Shown here in pieces: positions 10,170-19,452 of a DNA stretch of 64,000 nucleotides. A program made the translations under genes and the position numbers. This DNA comes from Vibrio genomosp. F10 str. ZF-129 (GTDB lineage Bacteria; Pseudomonadota; Gammaproteobacteria; Enterobacterales; Vibrionaceae): assembly GCF_000287055.2 (NCBI RefSeq), contig NZ_AJYQ02000137.1, forward strand, positions 60,490 through 124,489. Direction: 5' to 3'. Below the pieces are notes generated by a model. It was not told the DNA's origin, searched no databases, and saw only the letters and a list, made by a program, of their open reading frames with translations. The first letter of the stretch is position 1, and each line of letters starts with the position of its first letter.

Positions 10170-11012
10170 GTGAATTTTATTACGGAAAACAAAATCCCTT
10201 TTGGTCAATGGATGGAAACAGGTGTCGACTGGTTAACCATCAATGCGGCCGGATTTTTTGACGCGATTTCAATCTTCTTAGAGACGGTCATCCTATTTTT
10301 GGTCGATGTATTCAAATGGATGCCCCCTGCTCTGCCAATCGTAATAACCGCCGCTCTTGCTTGGTTTTTACACCGTAAACCGTCGCTGGTTATCTTTGTT
10401 GTTGCTGCGTTATTGACCATTCTCAACCTAGGTTACTGGCAAGAAATGCTGGAAACCTTCGTACTCGTGTTTGCAGCGACGTCTATTTCCGTGTTGATCG
10501 GTGTCCCTGTTGGCATCATGGCAGCGCATAGACCTTGGCTTTATACCGCACTGAGGCCCATTCTCGACTTAATGCAGACGGTGCCTACGTTCGTCTACCT
10601 TATCCCTACCTTGGTTTTATTTGGTCTGGGTATCGTACCGGGGCTCATTTCGACCATTATTTTCGCCATTGCCGCGCCTATTCGCCTGACTTACCTAGGT
10701 ATCATCAAAGTCCCAGAAGAACTGATTGAAGCAGGCAAGGCATTCGGCGCAAGCAAAATGAAGCTTCTGATGAAAGTAGAACTGCCTGCCGCGTTACCCA
10801 GCATTATGGCGGGGGTAACTCAGTGCATCATGTTGTCCTTGTCAATGGTGGTGATAGCAGCACTGGTAGGTGCGGATGGATTAGGAAAGCCGGTTGTGCG
10901 AGCACTCAATACCGTGAACATTTCACAAGGTTTTGAAGCCGGACTGGCGATTGTGCTTGTCGCAATGATTCTTGACCGCCTATGTAAAACACCCAACCAA
11001 AAGGATGCCTAA
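10170..11012 (+). CDS. choW: Choline ABC transporter, permease
   Basis: A 280-aa inner-membrane permease of the ProW/OpuAB type. Several transmembrane helices are evident, and the cytoplasmic EAA loop reads EELIEAGKAFGASKMKLLMKVELPAALPSI, the contact point with the ATPase. Translation begins at GTG (10170) after TTAAAGG. It lies between choX and choV, with only 2 bases between its stop and the choV ATG. Its homodimer should carry choline through the membrane. Confidence 0.9.
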   Translation: MNFITENKIPFGQWMETGVDWLTINAAGFFDAISIFLETVILFLVDVFKWMPPALPIVITAALAWFLHRKPSLVIFVVAALLTILNLGYWQEMLETFVLVFAATSISVLIGVPVGIMAAHRPWLYTALRPILDLMQTVPTFVYLIPTLVLFGLGIVPGLISTIIFAIAAPIRLTYLGIIKVPEELIEAGKAFGASKMKLLMKVELPAALPSIMAGVTQCIMLSLSMVVIAALVGADGLGKPVVRALNTVNISQGFEAGLAIVLVAMILDRLCKTPNQKDA

Positions 11013-11014
11013 TC

Positions 11015-12217
11015 ATGAACATGAATGTTGCAGATGCGATCACCATTAAAAATCTAGACGTTGTGTTTGGTGACAAAACAGCAAAAGCGCTCGAACTATT
11101 GGACGATGGGAAAACACGCCAAGAAATCATTGATGAAACCGGCCAAGTGGTAGGGGTCGACAATGTATCCCTCTCAGTCAAAGAAGGCGAGATCTGTGTT
11201 TTGATGGGGTTATCTGGCTCTGGGAAATCAAGCCTACTGCGCGCGGTTAACGGCTTAAACGACGTCAGCCGTGGCACTCTCGACATCAAAGACGGAAACC
11301 ATCAGGTGGATGTTGCCCAGTGTGACGAATCAACCCTGCGCCATCTGCGCACTCACCGTGTTTCAATGGTGTTTCAAAAGTTTGCGTTGATGCCCTGGCT
11401 GTCAGTTTTGGATAACGTGGCGTTTGGCCTTGAGATGCAAGGTGTGGCGAAATCTGAACGTCGCGCTAAAGCCAGAGAACAAATAGAAATGGTGGGCCTT
11501 TCTGAATGGGAAACGAAATACCCGCATGAACTTTCTGGCGGTATGCAGCAACGTGTTGGTCTTGCTCGCGCTTTCGCGATGGATACCGACATACTGCTCA
11601 TGGATGAACCTTTTTCGGCGCTTGATCCCTTGATTCGAGCGCAACTGCAAGATGAGCTGTTACTGCTGCAAAGTAAACTCAATAAAACGATTCTCTTTGT
11701 CAGCCACGATCTCGATGAAGCGCTTAAAATTGGTAATAACATCGCAATCATGGAATCAGGTAAGCTCATTCAACACGGCAAACCGGAAGAGATCGTCCTA
11801 GCGCCAAAAACAGAATACGTGAAAGACTTTGTGGCACATACCAACCCGTTGAACGTCTTAAAAGGTCGCTCATTAATGCAGCCTTTAGAATCGCTAAAGC
11901 AAGATAACGAACGCTGGCAAATCTGCGAGACCAAAGATGTCTGGATCAAACACCATCAAGGTGAAGTGGCTATTCACGGTGAATCAGAGGTGAGCTTGGT
12001 CAACGGGCAAGATTCTAAGGATGATTTAAGCAATATTGATGCGACAACGGTGGTGATGGCTAGCCCAGACATTAGTATGCGTGATGCAATCAAACTGAAA
12101 CAGTTAAGCAATTACCCAATTCTGTTGGTCGAAAAGAACCAGTTGGTTGGCATTCTGGATGATAACGCTTTTTACAACGCACTCATCGGTAATTTGCAAA
12201 CCAAGTCTGCCGCGTAA
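11015..12217 (+). CDS. choV: Choline ABC transporter, ATP-binding protein
   Basis: A 400-aa ATPase of the ProV/OpuAA class. It shows Walker A GLSGSGKSS, signature LSGGMQQRVG, Walker B DILLMDEPFSALDP and switch His in LFVSHD. The N-terminal segment KALELLDDGKTRQEIIDETG is typical of the ProV/ChoV type. The C-terminal 120 residues carry a single CBS-like segment (SPDISMRDAIKLKQLSNYPI onward), probably a regulatory tail sensing ionic strength. AAGGA precedes the ATG. It is last in the bet-cho operon. Confidence 0.9.
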   Translation: MNMNVADAITIKNLDVVFGDKTAKALELLDDGKTRQEIIDETGQVVGVDNVSLSVKEGEICVLMGLSGSGKSSLLRAVNGLNDVSRGTLDIKDGNHQVDVAQCDESTLRHLRTHRVSMVFQKFALMPWLSVLDNVAFGLEMQGVAKSERRAKAREQIEMVGLSEWETKYPHELSGGMQQRVGLARAFAMDTDILLMDEPFSALDPLIRAQLQDELLLLQSKLNKTILFVSHDLDEALKIGNNIAIMESGKLIQHGKPEEIVLAPKTEYVKDFVAHTNPLNVLKGRSLMQPLESLKQDNERWQICETKDVWIKHHQGEVAIHGESEVSLVNGQDSKDDLSNIDATTVVMASPDISMRDAIKLKQLSNYPILLVEKNQLVGILDDNAFYNALIGNLQTKSAA

Positions 12218-12241
12218 ATCACCAGAATGAGCATCAATCTG

Positions 12242-12274
12242 AATGTGAAAGGCGTGAGATTCCCCTTTCACATT
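12242..12274 (+). terminator. Stem-loop after choV
   Basis: A perfect 11-bp inverted repeat, AATGTGAAAGG with CCTTTCACATT, and an 11-base loop, begins 25 bases after the choV stop. It lacks a clear T-tract, so termination may be weak or the hairpin may protect the 3' end of the operon message. Confidence 0.45.
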
Positions 12275-12383
12275 AGAAAAGATTGAGAATGGTGCGAACA
12301 TCAGTACAATGCGAAAAATAGAGAAGTAATTCTTCCATTTCAACACTGCATTTAGATACTGCATTTAGACAAAGGTCCGTCAC

Positions 12384-12863
12384 TTGGAAAAACATGATGA
12401 AATTCTCGTCGCTATCCGCCAAATCATTCGTGCGATCGACTTACATTCAAAAAAATTGAGCAAAGAGTACGGATTAACCGGGCCTCAACTCATTTTGATG
12501 CGTGCTATCCAAGAAATGCATAACGTGACCATCAAAGAATTGTCGAATCACACCAATGTTAGCCAAGCAACGACAACCACGATCATCGATCGATTAGAGC
12601 TCAACGGCTATGTACAACGTGTCCGTAGCGAATCAGATCGTCGTAAAGTACATGCTAACCTAACCGAAAAAGGCGAAGAGTTACTCAGTAAAGCGCCAAA
12701 GCCCCTGCAAGATAGCTTCGTCAATAAATTCCAAAATATGGAAGCGTGGGAGCAGAGCCTATTGTTATCGTCAATGCAGCGTGTCTCTTCAATGATGAAT
12801 GCAGAAGATATCGACGCCGCACCTGTTTTACAGCTGGAAAGCATTTCAAAGCCTAGTGCCTAA
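12384..12863 (+). CDS. MarR-family regulator, CosR/EctR-like
   Basis: A 159-aa winged-helix regulator with start TTG at 12384 preceded by AAAGG. The N-terminus IRQIIRAIDLHSKKLSKEYGLTGPQL and the HTH region VTIKELSNHTNVSQATTTTIIDRLE strongly resemble CosR/EctR, which in vibrios represses ectoine and betaine synthesis and transport genes at low salinity. Its position immediately after betIBA-choXWV supports an osmolyte role. CosR itself is usually encoded elsewhere, so this could be a paralogue; I leave the symbol empty. The family assignment is firm; the CosR function is inferred from memory of the sequence. Confidence 0.8.
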   Translation: MEKHDEILVAIRQIIRAIDLHSKKLSKEYGLTGPQLILMRAIQEMHNVTIKELSNHTNVSQATTTTIIDRLELNGYVQRVRSESDRRKVHANLTEKGEELLSKAPKPLQDSFVNKFQNMEAWEQSLLLSSMQRVSSMMNAEDIDAAPVLQLESISKPSA

Positions 12864-12867
12864 CCTT

Positions 12868-12893
12868 ATTAGCGAGCACCATTAGCGAGCACC
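12868..12893. repeat. 13-bp tandem duplication
   Basis: ATTAGCGAGCACC occurs twice in direct succession, 5 bases after the MarR stop codon. The following sequence again has ATTAATGAGC, a degenerate relative. No function is evident. Confidence 0.8.
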
Positions 12894-12981
12894 GATGGAT
12901 TTAACGCCATTAATGAGCATTAATGTTCAGCACGAATAAAATAATCACGGGCAAATACAACGTGAACAAGAGAATAGAACA

Positions 12982-13224
12982 ATGAACAACGAACTTGATG
13001 TAATCGATAACCTTGAAGAACTCGAAAAATTCCTGATTTCAGTAGAAAATGGTGGATTAGGTTTACAAGGTGTTTCTGGCGTCGGGATGGCAACCAACAA
13101 CAGTGACGGTCGCCATTTTGTTGCGGTATTTGATGGCAACCAAAAACTGCTTTTGGCTCGTTGGATTACTCAAGAAGTCTTCGAGACAGGTAAGGACCTG
13201 GTTCGCAATGGGCCCAAGAAGTAA
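12982..13224 (+). CDS. Small conserved-looking hypothetical protein
   Basis: An 80-aa acidic N-terminus and Gly-rich centre (NGGLGLQGVSGVGMATN) followed by a beta-strand-like RHFVAVFDGNQKLLLARW. Composition and codon use look genuine, AAGAGAA lies about 8 bases before the ATG, and a good hairpin follows the stop. I do not recognise the family. It is transcribed in the same direction as the MarR gene 118 bases upstream and could share its transcript. Confidence 0.6.
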   Translation: MNNELDVIDNLEELEKFLISVENGGLGLQGVSGVGMATNNSDGRHFVAVFDGNQKLLLARWITQEVFETGKDLVRNGPKK

Positions 13225-13226
13225 TC

Positions 13227-13257
13227 AATGACTGACTTTTAAAGTCAGTCATTTGTC
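13227..13257 (+). terminator. Rho-independent-like terminator
   Basis: A 13-bp inverted repeat AATGACTGACTTT / AAAGTCAGTCATT around a single T, beginning 3 bases after the stop of the 80-aa gene. The extreme pairing would open to a small loop, followed by TTTGT. Confidence 0.6.
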
Positions 13258-13348
13258 TATTCCAAACCGTATATTAGGACTCACACCCAGAGACAAGCAG
13301 GGTTATTTCCTTTTTAGACCACACCTGAATAACGTGAATGTCAAAAAG

Positions 13349-13387
13349 ACATCGCCTCACATCCTAGTGATGAATACGAGGCGATGT
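13349..13387 (-). terminator. Terminator of the decarboxylase gene
   Basis: ACATCGCCTC pairs with GAGGCGATGT (10 bp, 19-base loop). On the minus strand the stem is followed by CTTTTT, making a rho-independent terminator 26 bases after the decarboxylase stop codon. Confidence 0.7.
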
Positions 13388-13412
13388 TAAGACTCAATAG
13401 CACTCTATTTCA

Positions 13413-15296
13413 TCAACGAAATGAGCGACCTTTAAGCGGTAATCGAATTTGCTTGAGGGTGTTTGCGACTCTTGGCTTACTCACCTCAGAGCGCTTGATG
13501 GATTCAAACAAAGCAGGATCGAATGCTCCAGGCTGTTTAAGGTCGTGGCACAAGTTGTCGATCAGTGATTTGTCTACGCCCCACATCGTGAACAGGTGAA
13601 CATAGTGCCGCTGTTGTGTATCTTGGCCACCAAAACTCATGCTCTCTTTGGCAAGCGAGTAACGGAAAATAATCTCCTCATTGGGCTGGCAGAATATCAA
13701 CGAAAGGGATAAAGGGGTTCTTTGCAGCCACAAATCCTTCGGCAAGTCAGCATCTTTGCCACGCCAATATTCAGCGACCAAAGATAACTGCTCATAGGTA
13801 TATTGCGCCATTTTCTGTGCTTGCATCGCAAGATCGATCTGTTTCTGATAGCTGTTACGCGCAAAGTACTCCCAAAGTATTAGTGGAGAAAGTCCGTTTC
13901 GCGAACCGGCAAATGTGGTGTCGGGTGAGCCAATGTATTCTGGGTTATCGGGAGGGGATACCATGAATTTTTGTTTCGTCATATAAACACCGGTGGGCCA
14001 CGGTGCACCCGGCCACTTATGTCCACTCGTCACAATAGAGTTAATCATCGGGTTACTAAAATCGAAGTTAGGTCCGGTATCGCTCCCCTGTTCGGCAAAG
14101 AAACGTTGGTACTCTGGACAATCTTTCGCCATCTTTATAAAAGGGAGATAGCTTGCGCCAAGCGCGCCATCCACATGCACCCAATAGCCGCTTCGCATCT
14201 CATAATCGCTCTTTGGATCTTGTGGATCGATGGGCACCTTTCTTTGCCATAGACCATTCTTTTTTAAGATAGGCGCCAAACGAGACGTTATGTGGTCAAC
14301 ATCATCATAGGCCCCTTTGAAGGTTGTCCCGCAGTTTAAAACCAATAAAATAGGGTGCCCTTTTTCAGCAAAAAATCTGACATATGCGACCAGCTTTTCC
14401 ACGTCGATAGCGCCAGAACCGGCTGGAAGTTCAGCCGTAGGTTGTTCTGACTCAACCTCACTAGGCCAAGGCTTACCTAGAGTAACAGGGTTCTCCTTTG
14501 GATAAAGTCGGTTACCGAGCGCCCCAAACGTGTCGATTTTTTCAACCGCCATCGCCTTTACAATAGAGTAATGGGTGTCTTGTGAAAAAAAAGCCACAGG
14601 CGTGTAAGCATTAGCTTTTGCACGCGGTGTACAAGGGTAGTGAGCGTAAACTTCGTTATTGACCAAGGTGGCACCACTCACCGTTTCAGATTTTATCTCC
14701 TCTTCTAGTAACATCACACCGCTTAAATAGTCACGAGCATTAAGCATGGCATACAAGTTACCTTCTGTGCTTCCCATGGTGAGAACATAGCCCCAATAAC
14801 TGTCAGGATCACCGGGGTGAAATTGGTCGTTTTTATCAATATACGGCCCTTGTGAAGGCCAACTTGCATTCCACAAACAAGCAAAATAATCCAGCACTGA
14901 TCGCTCTACACATTTTGAGTTAATTGTGTAGTTTCCATTGACGAAAGGGTCACCCACATTATTTAGGCTCGCGTCAAGAAACGGAGAGAGCCGCTTTTGG
15001 TAGTTAATGTTTTCTTCGGTTTGATAGCCAAGAAAGTGCTGCTTTTGAACATCCACATAAGCAAGTAACTGGCTATACACTTGATCTTGCTCCGTCACCG
15101 TTTGTCCTATGGGTGGCAGTTCAACATCAAAGCTATCGACAGCCTGTTCGGTGTAATGAAAATCATAATTTCTTTCAGCATAAACCTTCGTTGGATCGGC
15201 GGAGGGGGGTGACACTTTCCCAAGCGCGAACTCGGGTACTTGCTCTATCCATGGCTTGCGCCCAGGGCCGTATTTTATCCTTGTCTGATCACTCAT
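13413..15296 (-). CDS. Large PLP-dependent group II amino acid decarboxylase
   Basis: A 627-aa fold-type I pyridoxal-phosphate enzyme. The cofactor lysine is probably K427 in SGHKWPGAPWPTGVY; upstream motifs include STEGNLYAMLNARDYL (cofactor phosphate region) and GYWVHVDGALGASYLPF with the Asp that contacts the PLP ring nitrogen. It is longer than typical histidine or glutamate decarboxylases (380-470 aa), with extra N-terminal and C-terminal segments. The substrate cannot be assigned. TTGGAGC lies 8 bases before the ATG. It is monocistronic, with its own terminator; the 5' leader has direct repeats. Confidence 0.8.
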   Translation of the reverse strand: MSDQTRIKYGPGRKPWIEQVPEFALGKVSPPSADPTKVYAERNYDFHYTEQAVDSFDVELPPIGQTVTEQDQVYSQLLAYVDVQKQHFLGYQTEENINYQKRLSPFLDASLNNVGDPFVNGNYTINSKCVERSVLDYFACLWNASWPSQGPYIDKNDQFHPGDPDSYWGYVLTMGSTEGNLYAMLNARDYLSGVMLLEEEIKSETVSGATLVNNEVYAHYPCTPRAKANAYTPVAFFSQDTHYSIVKAMAVEKIDTFGALGNRLYPKENPVTLGKPWPSEVESEQPTAELPAGSGAIDVEKLVAYVRFFAEKGHPILLVLNCGTTFKGAYDDVDHITSRLAPILKKNGLWQRKVPIDPQDPKSDYEMRSGYWVHVDGALGASYLPFIKMAKDCPEYQRFFAEQGSDTGPNFDFSNPMINSIVTSGHKWPGAPWPTGVYMTKQKFMVSPPDNPEYIGSPDTTFAGSRNGLSPLILWEYFARNSYQKQIDLAMQAQKMAQYTYEQLSLVAEYWRGKDADLPKDLWLQRTPLSLSLIFCQPNEEIIFRYSLAKESMSFGGQDTQQRHYVHLFTMWGVDKSLIDNLCHDLKQPGAFDPALFESIKRSEVSKPRVANTLKQIRLPLKGRSFR

Positions 15297-15711
15297 TGTG
15301 TTGCTCCAAGTTTTTAAGATTGATTTATTCGGAACAAGTAGCGCGAGTTTTTTCGCTACTTAGCCAACCACGAAAAATTCGTGTATCGCTAACTATAGGC
15401 ACATTATTGAGTATGAGTTCAGTTACTTATCAATAAATTAAAAAATATCATATTAACTTCAACATGATGATCCTTATATTTTGAGTGCTTAGTTGCAAAA
15501 ATAAACACATTACAAATATTGATAGTTTGACATTCAACAACTAAAGTCTAGTGTCAGCTTAGTTGCATATTGGTCCATTTAGAAAGCAAATAAGCTGCCA
15601 TGGCTAGGTGATAGACTGATCGAATACTTCATGGACTGATTGTTCGGTGACATGAAATAAAAATAAAAGATCGGCGTCATCATAATATCGCTCTAACTAT
15701 GTTCGAATATA
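15297..15711. promoter_or_regulatory. Intergenic leader/promoter region with direct repeats
   Basis: A 415-base gap between the decarboxylase (minus) and the chemoreceptor (plus). GCTTAGTTGCA occurs exactly twice in the same orientation (15487-15497, 15557-15567), 70 bases apart, and between them CAACAACTAA is a partial inverted copy. Close to the decarboxylase a stem AAGTAGCG/CGCTACTT (15336-15361) lies in its 5' leader. These look like operator and leader elements for divergent promoters, but no known regulator motif matches. Confidence 0.4.
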
Positions 15712-15723
15712 GTGAGGTATAAG

Positions 15724-17616
15724 ATGAAATTAGGCTTTAAATCAAGAATTTACTTCGGTGTCGGGGCGCTTGTCGCTGCGTCACTCATCGTGCTGGGAAC
15801 ACTGAATATACTGGCTATGCGCGACAACATGGTTGAAGGTTTGGTGGAAAAAACATCGGATAAACTCAGTTTCCATGTTTCAGAACTGGAACAGATGATG
15901 CAGTTCAAAACTCGGTCGATTAAGAATGGGGCTAAAAGCTTTAATCGTCAACTTAGCAGTGAAGACAATCAACGTTTAGTTGAACTTCTGGCTCAGAGTT
16001 CATCGCTTTCTAACGTTATCATGACCTATGAAGACGGCCGGGCATTCATGTCCTTAGAAGGCGAAAAGTATGATTTTCGTCAGCGTGATTGGTATCAAAA
16101 TGCAAAAAATGCTCGTGACGCAATGATTACTGGTGTGTATCAAGATCAAGTCACCCAGCAAAAAGTAGTGAGTGTCACGACACCCGTTATCCAAGACGGG
16201 CAATTTATTGGTGTTCTTCTTGGGGATGTACAGCTAGGAGATGTGGTAAGCGCCGTCAGTAATATGCGTTTTGCGGGTGGTGCGGCAACGTTAACCGACA
16301 ACAAAGCGGTCTTTTTTGCCAGTGATGACCCGAATGATATAGGAAAAACCCCCTCACAAATTAGCCCCAATTTCACAGACATGGAGCGCGCTTTTTTCTC
16401 TCAGCAATCGGGAAATCTTAGCTTTCCTTACCTTGGTATTCAATTTGATGGCTACTTTGAGCGCGTCAACCTTAGTCCTGATATGTATTGGACTCTAATG
16501 GTATTTGTGGACAAGGAAAGCGCACTGACTACCGTGTACGACGCTATGTATAAGTCACTGATGACTGGTACCTTACTGCTGCTTGTCAGTTTCGGGGCTA
16601 TTTTTATCATTTTACAATACGCGTATCGTCCGCTACTCAAATTAAAAAGAGCGGTGTTGGATCTCTCAAATGGGACTGGCGATCTGACCCAGCGACTCAA
16701 AATAGAAGGCGAAGACGATTTGGCTCAAATAAGCCAGGGCTTTAATCGATTTGTAGAGAATCTACAAGAAATGATGCTACAGATATCACAAGCAAGTCAA
16801 AATATCTCAGTCAGCGCCAAGCAGCTAGGGGCAACAGCGCGAGAAAACAAAGGAATGCTCGTGACTCACTCTAGTGAAACAGAACAAGTGGTGACGGCCA
16901 TTACTGAAATGAGTGAAAGCGCCAGAACGGTTGCCGAGAATGTCAATCAATCGAATCGTATTACAGAAGAGGCAAGCAAAGAAGCAGAATCATCGTTGCT
17001 TATTGTTAACAATGCAGTTAGTACCGTCAGTGCATTGGTGACAGAAGTGGAGGATATGTCCAACAGCATTCTTCGTATGAATCAAGACGCGAATAAAATC
17101 AGTAATGTGCTCAATGTCATCGGTGAAATCTCTGAACAAACTAACTTACTGGCACTCAATGCCGCGATTGAAGCAGCGCGTGCAGGTGAACAAGGGCGCG
17201 GTTTCGCGGTAGTGGCTGATGAGGTTCGGGCGCTTGCAGGCCGAACACAAAATAGCACAATGGAAATTTCAGAAATGCTAAGTCAGTTGCTGGGCGGGAC
17301 AGAAAGTGTTGTTAAAGCGATGGATTCGACCAAAAGACAATGCCAAGAAACCGCCGACAAGACGGGCGAAGTGTCGGAAAGTTTGACCGTGATGAGCACA
17401 TCAGTCAAAGAAATCGACGATGTAAGCACTCAGATTGCAGCAGCGACAGAAGAGCAAAGTACCGTTGCTGAAGAGCTAAGTCGCAATATGCTCTCTATCC
17501 GCGATATTGTAGAGTCCCTAGTCAACAGCGGGCAACAAACCGTGCAAGCGACAGAGTTACTCAATGATACGAATGATGATCTAAAACGTCAGGTTGCCAA
17601 CTTTAAATTGAGTTAG
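15724..17616 (+). CDS. Methyl-accepting chemotaxis protein, dCache type
   Basis: A 630-aa transmembrane chemoreceptor. A first transmembrane helix (about residues 8-28) is followed by a periplasmic dCache sensor with [23 protein letters not shown], a second helix (about 280-302), a HAMP linker beginning [24 protein letters not shown], and the signalling tip [39 protein letters not shown] place the start at 15724 because the in-frame GTG at 15712 is itself part of the GTGAGG Shine-Dalgarno. Its dCache ligand is probably an amino acid or other small molecule; there is no linked che gene. Confidence 0.92.
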   Translation: MKLGFKSRIYFGVGALVAASLIVLGTLNILAMRDNMVEGLVEKTSDKLSFHVSELEQMMQFKTRSIKNGAKSFNRQLSSEDNQRLVELLAQSSSLSNVIMTYEDGRAFMSLEGEKYDFRQRDWYQNAKNARDAMITGVYQDQVTQQKVVSVTTPVIQDGQFIGVLLGDVQLGDVVSAVSNMRFAGGAATLTDNKAVFFASDDPNDIGKTPSQISPNFTDMERAFFSQQSGNLSFPYLGIQFDGYFERVNLSPDMYWTLMVFVDKESALTTVYDAMYKSLMTGTLLLLVSFGAIFIILQYAYRPLLKLKRAVLDLSNGTGDLTQRLKIEGEDDLAQISQGFNRFVENLQEMMLQISQASQNISVSAKQLGATARENKGMLVTHSSETEQVVTAITEMSESARTVAENVNQSNRITEEASKEAESSLLIVNNAVSTVSALVTEVEDMSNSILRMNQDANKISNVLNVIGEISEQTNLLALNAAIEAARAGEQGRGFAVVADEVRALAGRTQNSTMEISEMLSQLLGGTESVVKAMDSTKRQCQETADKTGEVSESLTVMSTSVKEIDDVSTQIAAATEEQSTVAEELSRNMLSIRDIVESLVNSGQQTVQATELLNDTNDDLKRQVANFKLS

Positions 17617-17728
17617 TGCGATGGGTATTAGTGTAGTGGGCAATAGTTAGAAAGTGGCTAAAGCCCATCATACTGCACCGTTGGTCTCTTCAGTTTCTAC
17701 CGTAAAACATTATCTTCTAACTAAAAAA

Positions 17729-17756
17729 TGGCCTAGCTAACAACTAGGCCAATTTT
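17729..17756 (+). terminator. Terminator downstream of the chemoreceptor gene
   Basis: TGGCCTAG pairs with CTAGGCCA (8 bp, 7-base loop) and is followed by ATTTT on the plus strand, 112 bases after the chemoreceptor stop. Confidence 0.6.
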
Positions 17757-17849
17757 AACTAAAATTAATACCTTAGGGATCGATGGGAGTATCAACTGCC
17801 ATAGGTTCCACGTCTACATACCATCAAATAGCGTGCTCCAGCCGCCCAA

Positions 17850-17879
17850 TTTTTCTGTCACCCATTTTTCTGTCACCCA
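17850..17879. repeat. 15-bp tandem duplication
   Basis: TTTTTCTGTCACCCA occurs twice without mismatch in the gap between the chemoreceptor terminator and the 3' end of the nucleoside hydrolase-VOC gene. Confidence 0.85.
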
Positions 17880-17912
17880 ATGGCAATTTAGGGAATTGAA
17901 CTTATGAGGTAG

Positions 17913-19400
17913 CTAAATTATGCCTCGAGCAACGCCAACTCTTCGCCCCTCTTCCATTTCCCACTGAACCCCATACTTATCTAGCCAATAGAAAAATGAA
18001 ATCGGGAATCCATTCAGCTTCTCAGGGTGATACTCTTCAGAAGTATCAATCATTGTGATTCCCTCTTGAGTCTTTAAGTAGTTGAACACTGCTGTGCAGT
18101 TAGAAACTTCAAGGGCAATATGTCTAGGCCCGCCGAGATCGTAGGTTTTTGGCTGAGGGGGTACCTCTGACTTTCCTTCAGGTCTTTGGTAGTGCATCAG
18201 TTCAAGATAAACGGAGGCGTATGGGTGCTTAAGAAACAAGACATCAACCTTAACGTCTTGATTCGCTAAGCCTGCATCTTGATTAAACTCATTCATTTCG
18301 ACATTTCGATAGTCCATTTTTTCACCCTGAGCATCTAAAGCTCGCTCAAACCCTAGTACTCTATGATAGTAATCAGCGGCCTTATCGACATCTTCGACAA
18401 TTATATTAATGTGAGACAAGCCAAGCACAAAACTACTGATGTCTCTTTGGGCAAGACGCTTCATTATTTCAGGTTTCACATTAGGGGTAATCTCTACAGC
18501 ATACTTAGCTTCTTTACCTGAAGTTAAGTCTTCATTACAGACTAAATAATTTTTAGTTTCATGCTTGTGTGTATCACTTTTCCCCGGTTCAATCTGAACC
18601 TTCCAATGCTTGATTGCGAACCAGTCAGGGTTGATAACATAAGCCGCGGCTACTAAATCAAATGGAATAAATCCTTGTTTGGAGCCAAATATGAACGCCC
18701 ACTCTAGCGCCCACACTCGAGAATGTTTTTCTAGATATTCGGCTAATGAACTTCCACGCTTCATCTCTTTAAGTTCATGAAAGTTGATCCAAAGATCATC
18801 ACATATTTCAAACGGAATAAATGTTACTTTAATATCGCTATTAAGCACCACCTTAAACGCAGCTTCATCAACTTCGAAATTTAAGTCCTTAAATGGCCGG
18901 GGTTGACGTTGACTCACTATGAAGTGTTGTTCTTTGTTCCTTCGCCCTGCTACGCACACTACTTCTTGAATATTCTTGACTTGATCAGGAAAATGCTCGA
19001 CCAGCAATGCAATATTGGTTAATGCTCCGATTGCCAGTATGGTAAGAGGCCCTTGTTTCAATTCTTCAGCTAGATCCCGTACAGAATCGGGAATATCTAT
19101 ACCCTGCGACTCAGAAAAAAATACAGAGCTACCCTTGGACACTCTTAGACTTGTCGGGCCAAATAAGGAAGTAAATTGAGTCGCAATTTTAGTAGAAATC
19201 TCAATATCATTAGTATTCCCTAATGTTGAGCTCAAACCAACGATATCTATTTCCTGACTTCTAAACAAAAGGCCAAGCGCATACCCGTCGTCAACATCGC
19301 AGGGGGAAAACCCGTTAACGTGACCGATCGTAATATCGGTATCTACCCAAACGCGTTTTTGAGGTTGCCTAAAGAACTCACTAGTTTCTAAGCTGCGCAT
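17913..19400 (-). CDS. Nucleoside hydrolase-like domain fused to a glyoxalase/VOC domain
   Basis: A 495-aa two-domain protein. Residues 1 to about 310 resemble inosine-uridine-preferring nucleoside hydrolases: VDTDITIGHVNGFSPCDVDDGYAL carries the Asp cluster that binds Ca2+ and ribose, but with an insertion in the usual DTDxGxDD motif; GPLTILAIGALTNIA and DLNFEVDEAAF follow. Residues from about 326 form a VOC domain (LSHINIIVEDVDKAADYYHRVLGF) with likely metal ligands in LSH, YLELMHY, PRHIALEV and VQWEME. AAAGGAAAA precedes the ATG. Such a fusion is unusual; a joint role in nucleoside or sugar catabolism is inference. Confidence 0.75.
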   Translation of the reverse strand: MRSLETSEFFRQPQKRVWVDTDITIGHVNGFSPCDVDDGYALGLLFRSQEIDIVGLSSTLGNTNDIEISTKIATQFTSLFGPTSLRVSKGSSVFFSESQGIDIPDSVRDLAEELKQGPLTILAIGALTNIALLVEHFPDQVKNIQEVVCVAGRRNKEQHFIVSQRQPRPFKDLNFEVDEAAFKVVLNSDIKVTFIPFEICDDLWINFHELKEMKRGSSLAEYLEKHSRVWALEWAFIFGSKQGFIPFDLVAAAYVINPDWFAIKHWKVQIEPGKSDTHKHETKNYLVCNEDLTSGKEAKYAVEITPNVKPEIMKRLAQRDISSFVLGLSHINIIVEDVDKAADYYHRVLGFERALDAQGEKMDYRNVEMNEFNQDAGLANQDVKVDVLFLKHPYASVYLELMHYQRPEGKSEVPPQPKTYDLGGPRHIALEVSNCTAVFNYLKTQEGITMIDTSEEYHPEKLNGFPISFFYWLDKYGVQWEMEEGRRVGVARGII

Positions 19401-19452
19401 AATATTTTCCTTTATTGGCTAAGAAATGAAACAGTGTCATGAACGGTATTGG

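Noticed and set aside
10367-10379. parS2-like TTTACACCGTAAA inside choW
   Set aside because: One mismatch in the palindrome and located in coding sequence about 50 kb from rctB; too weak to call.
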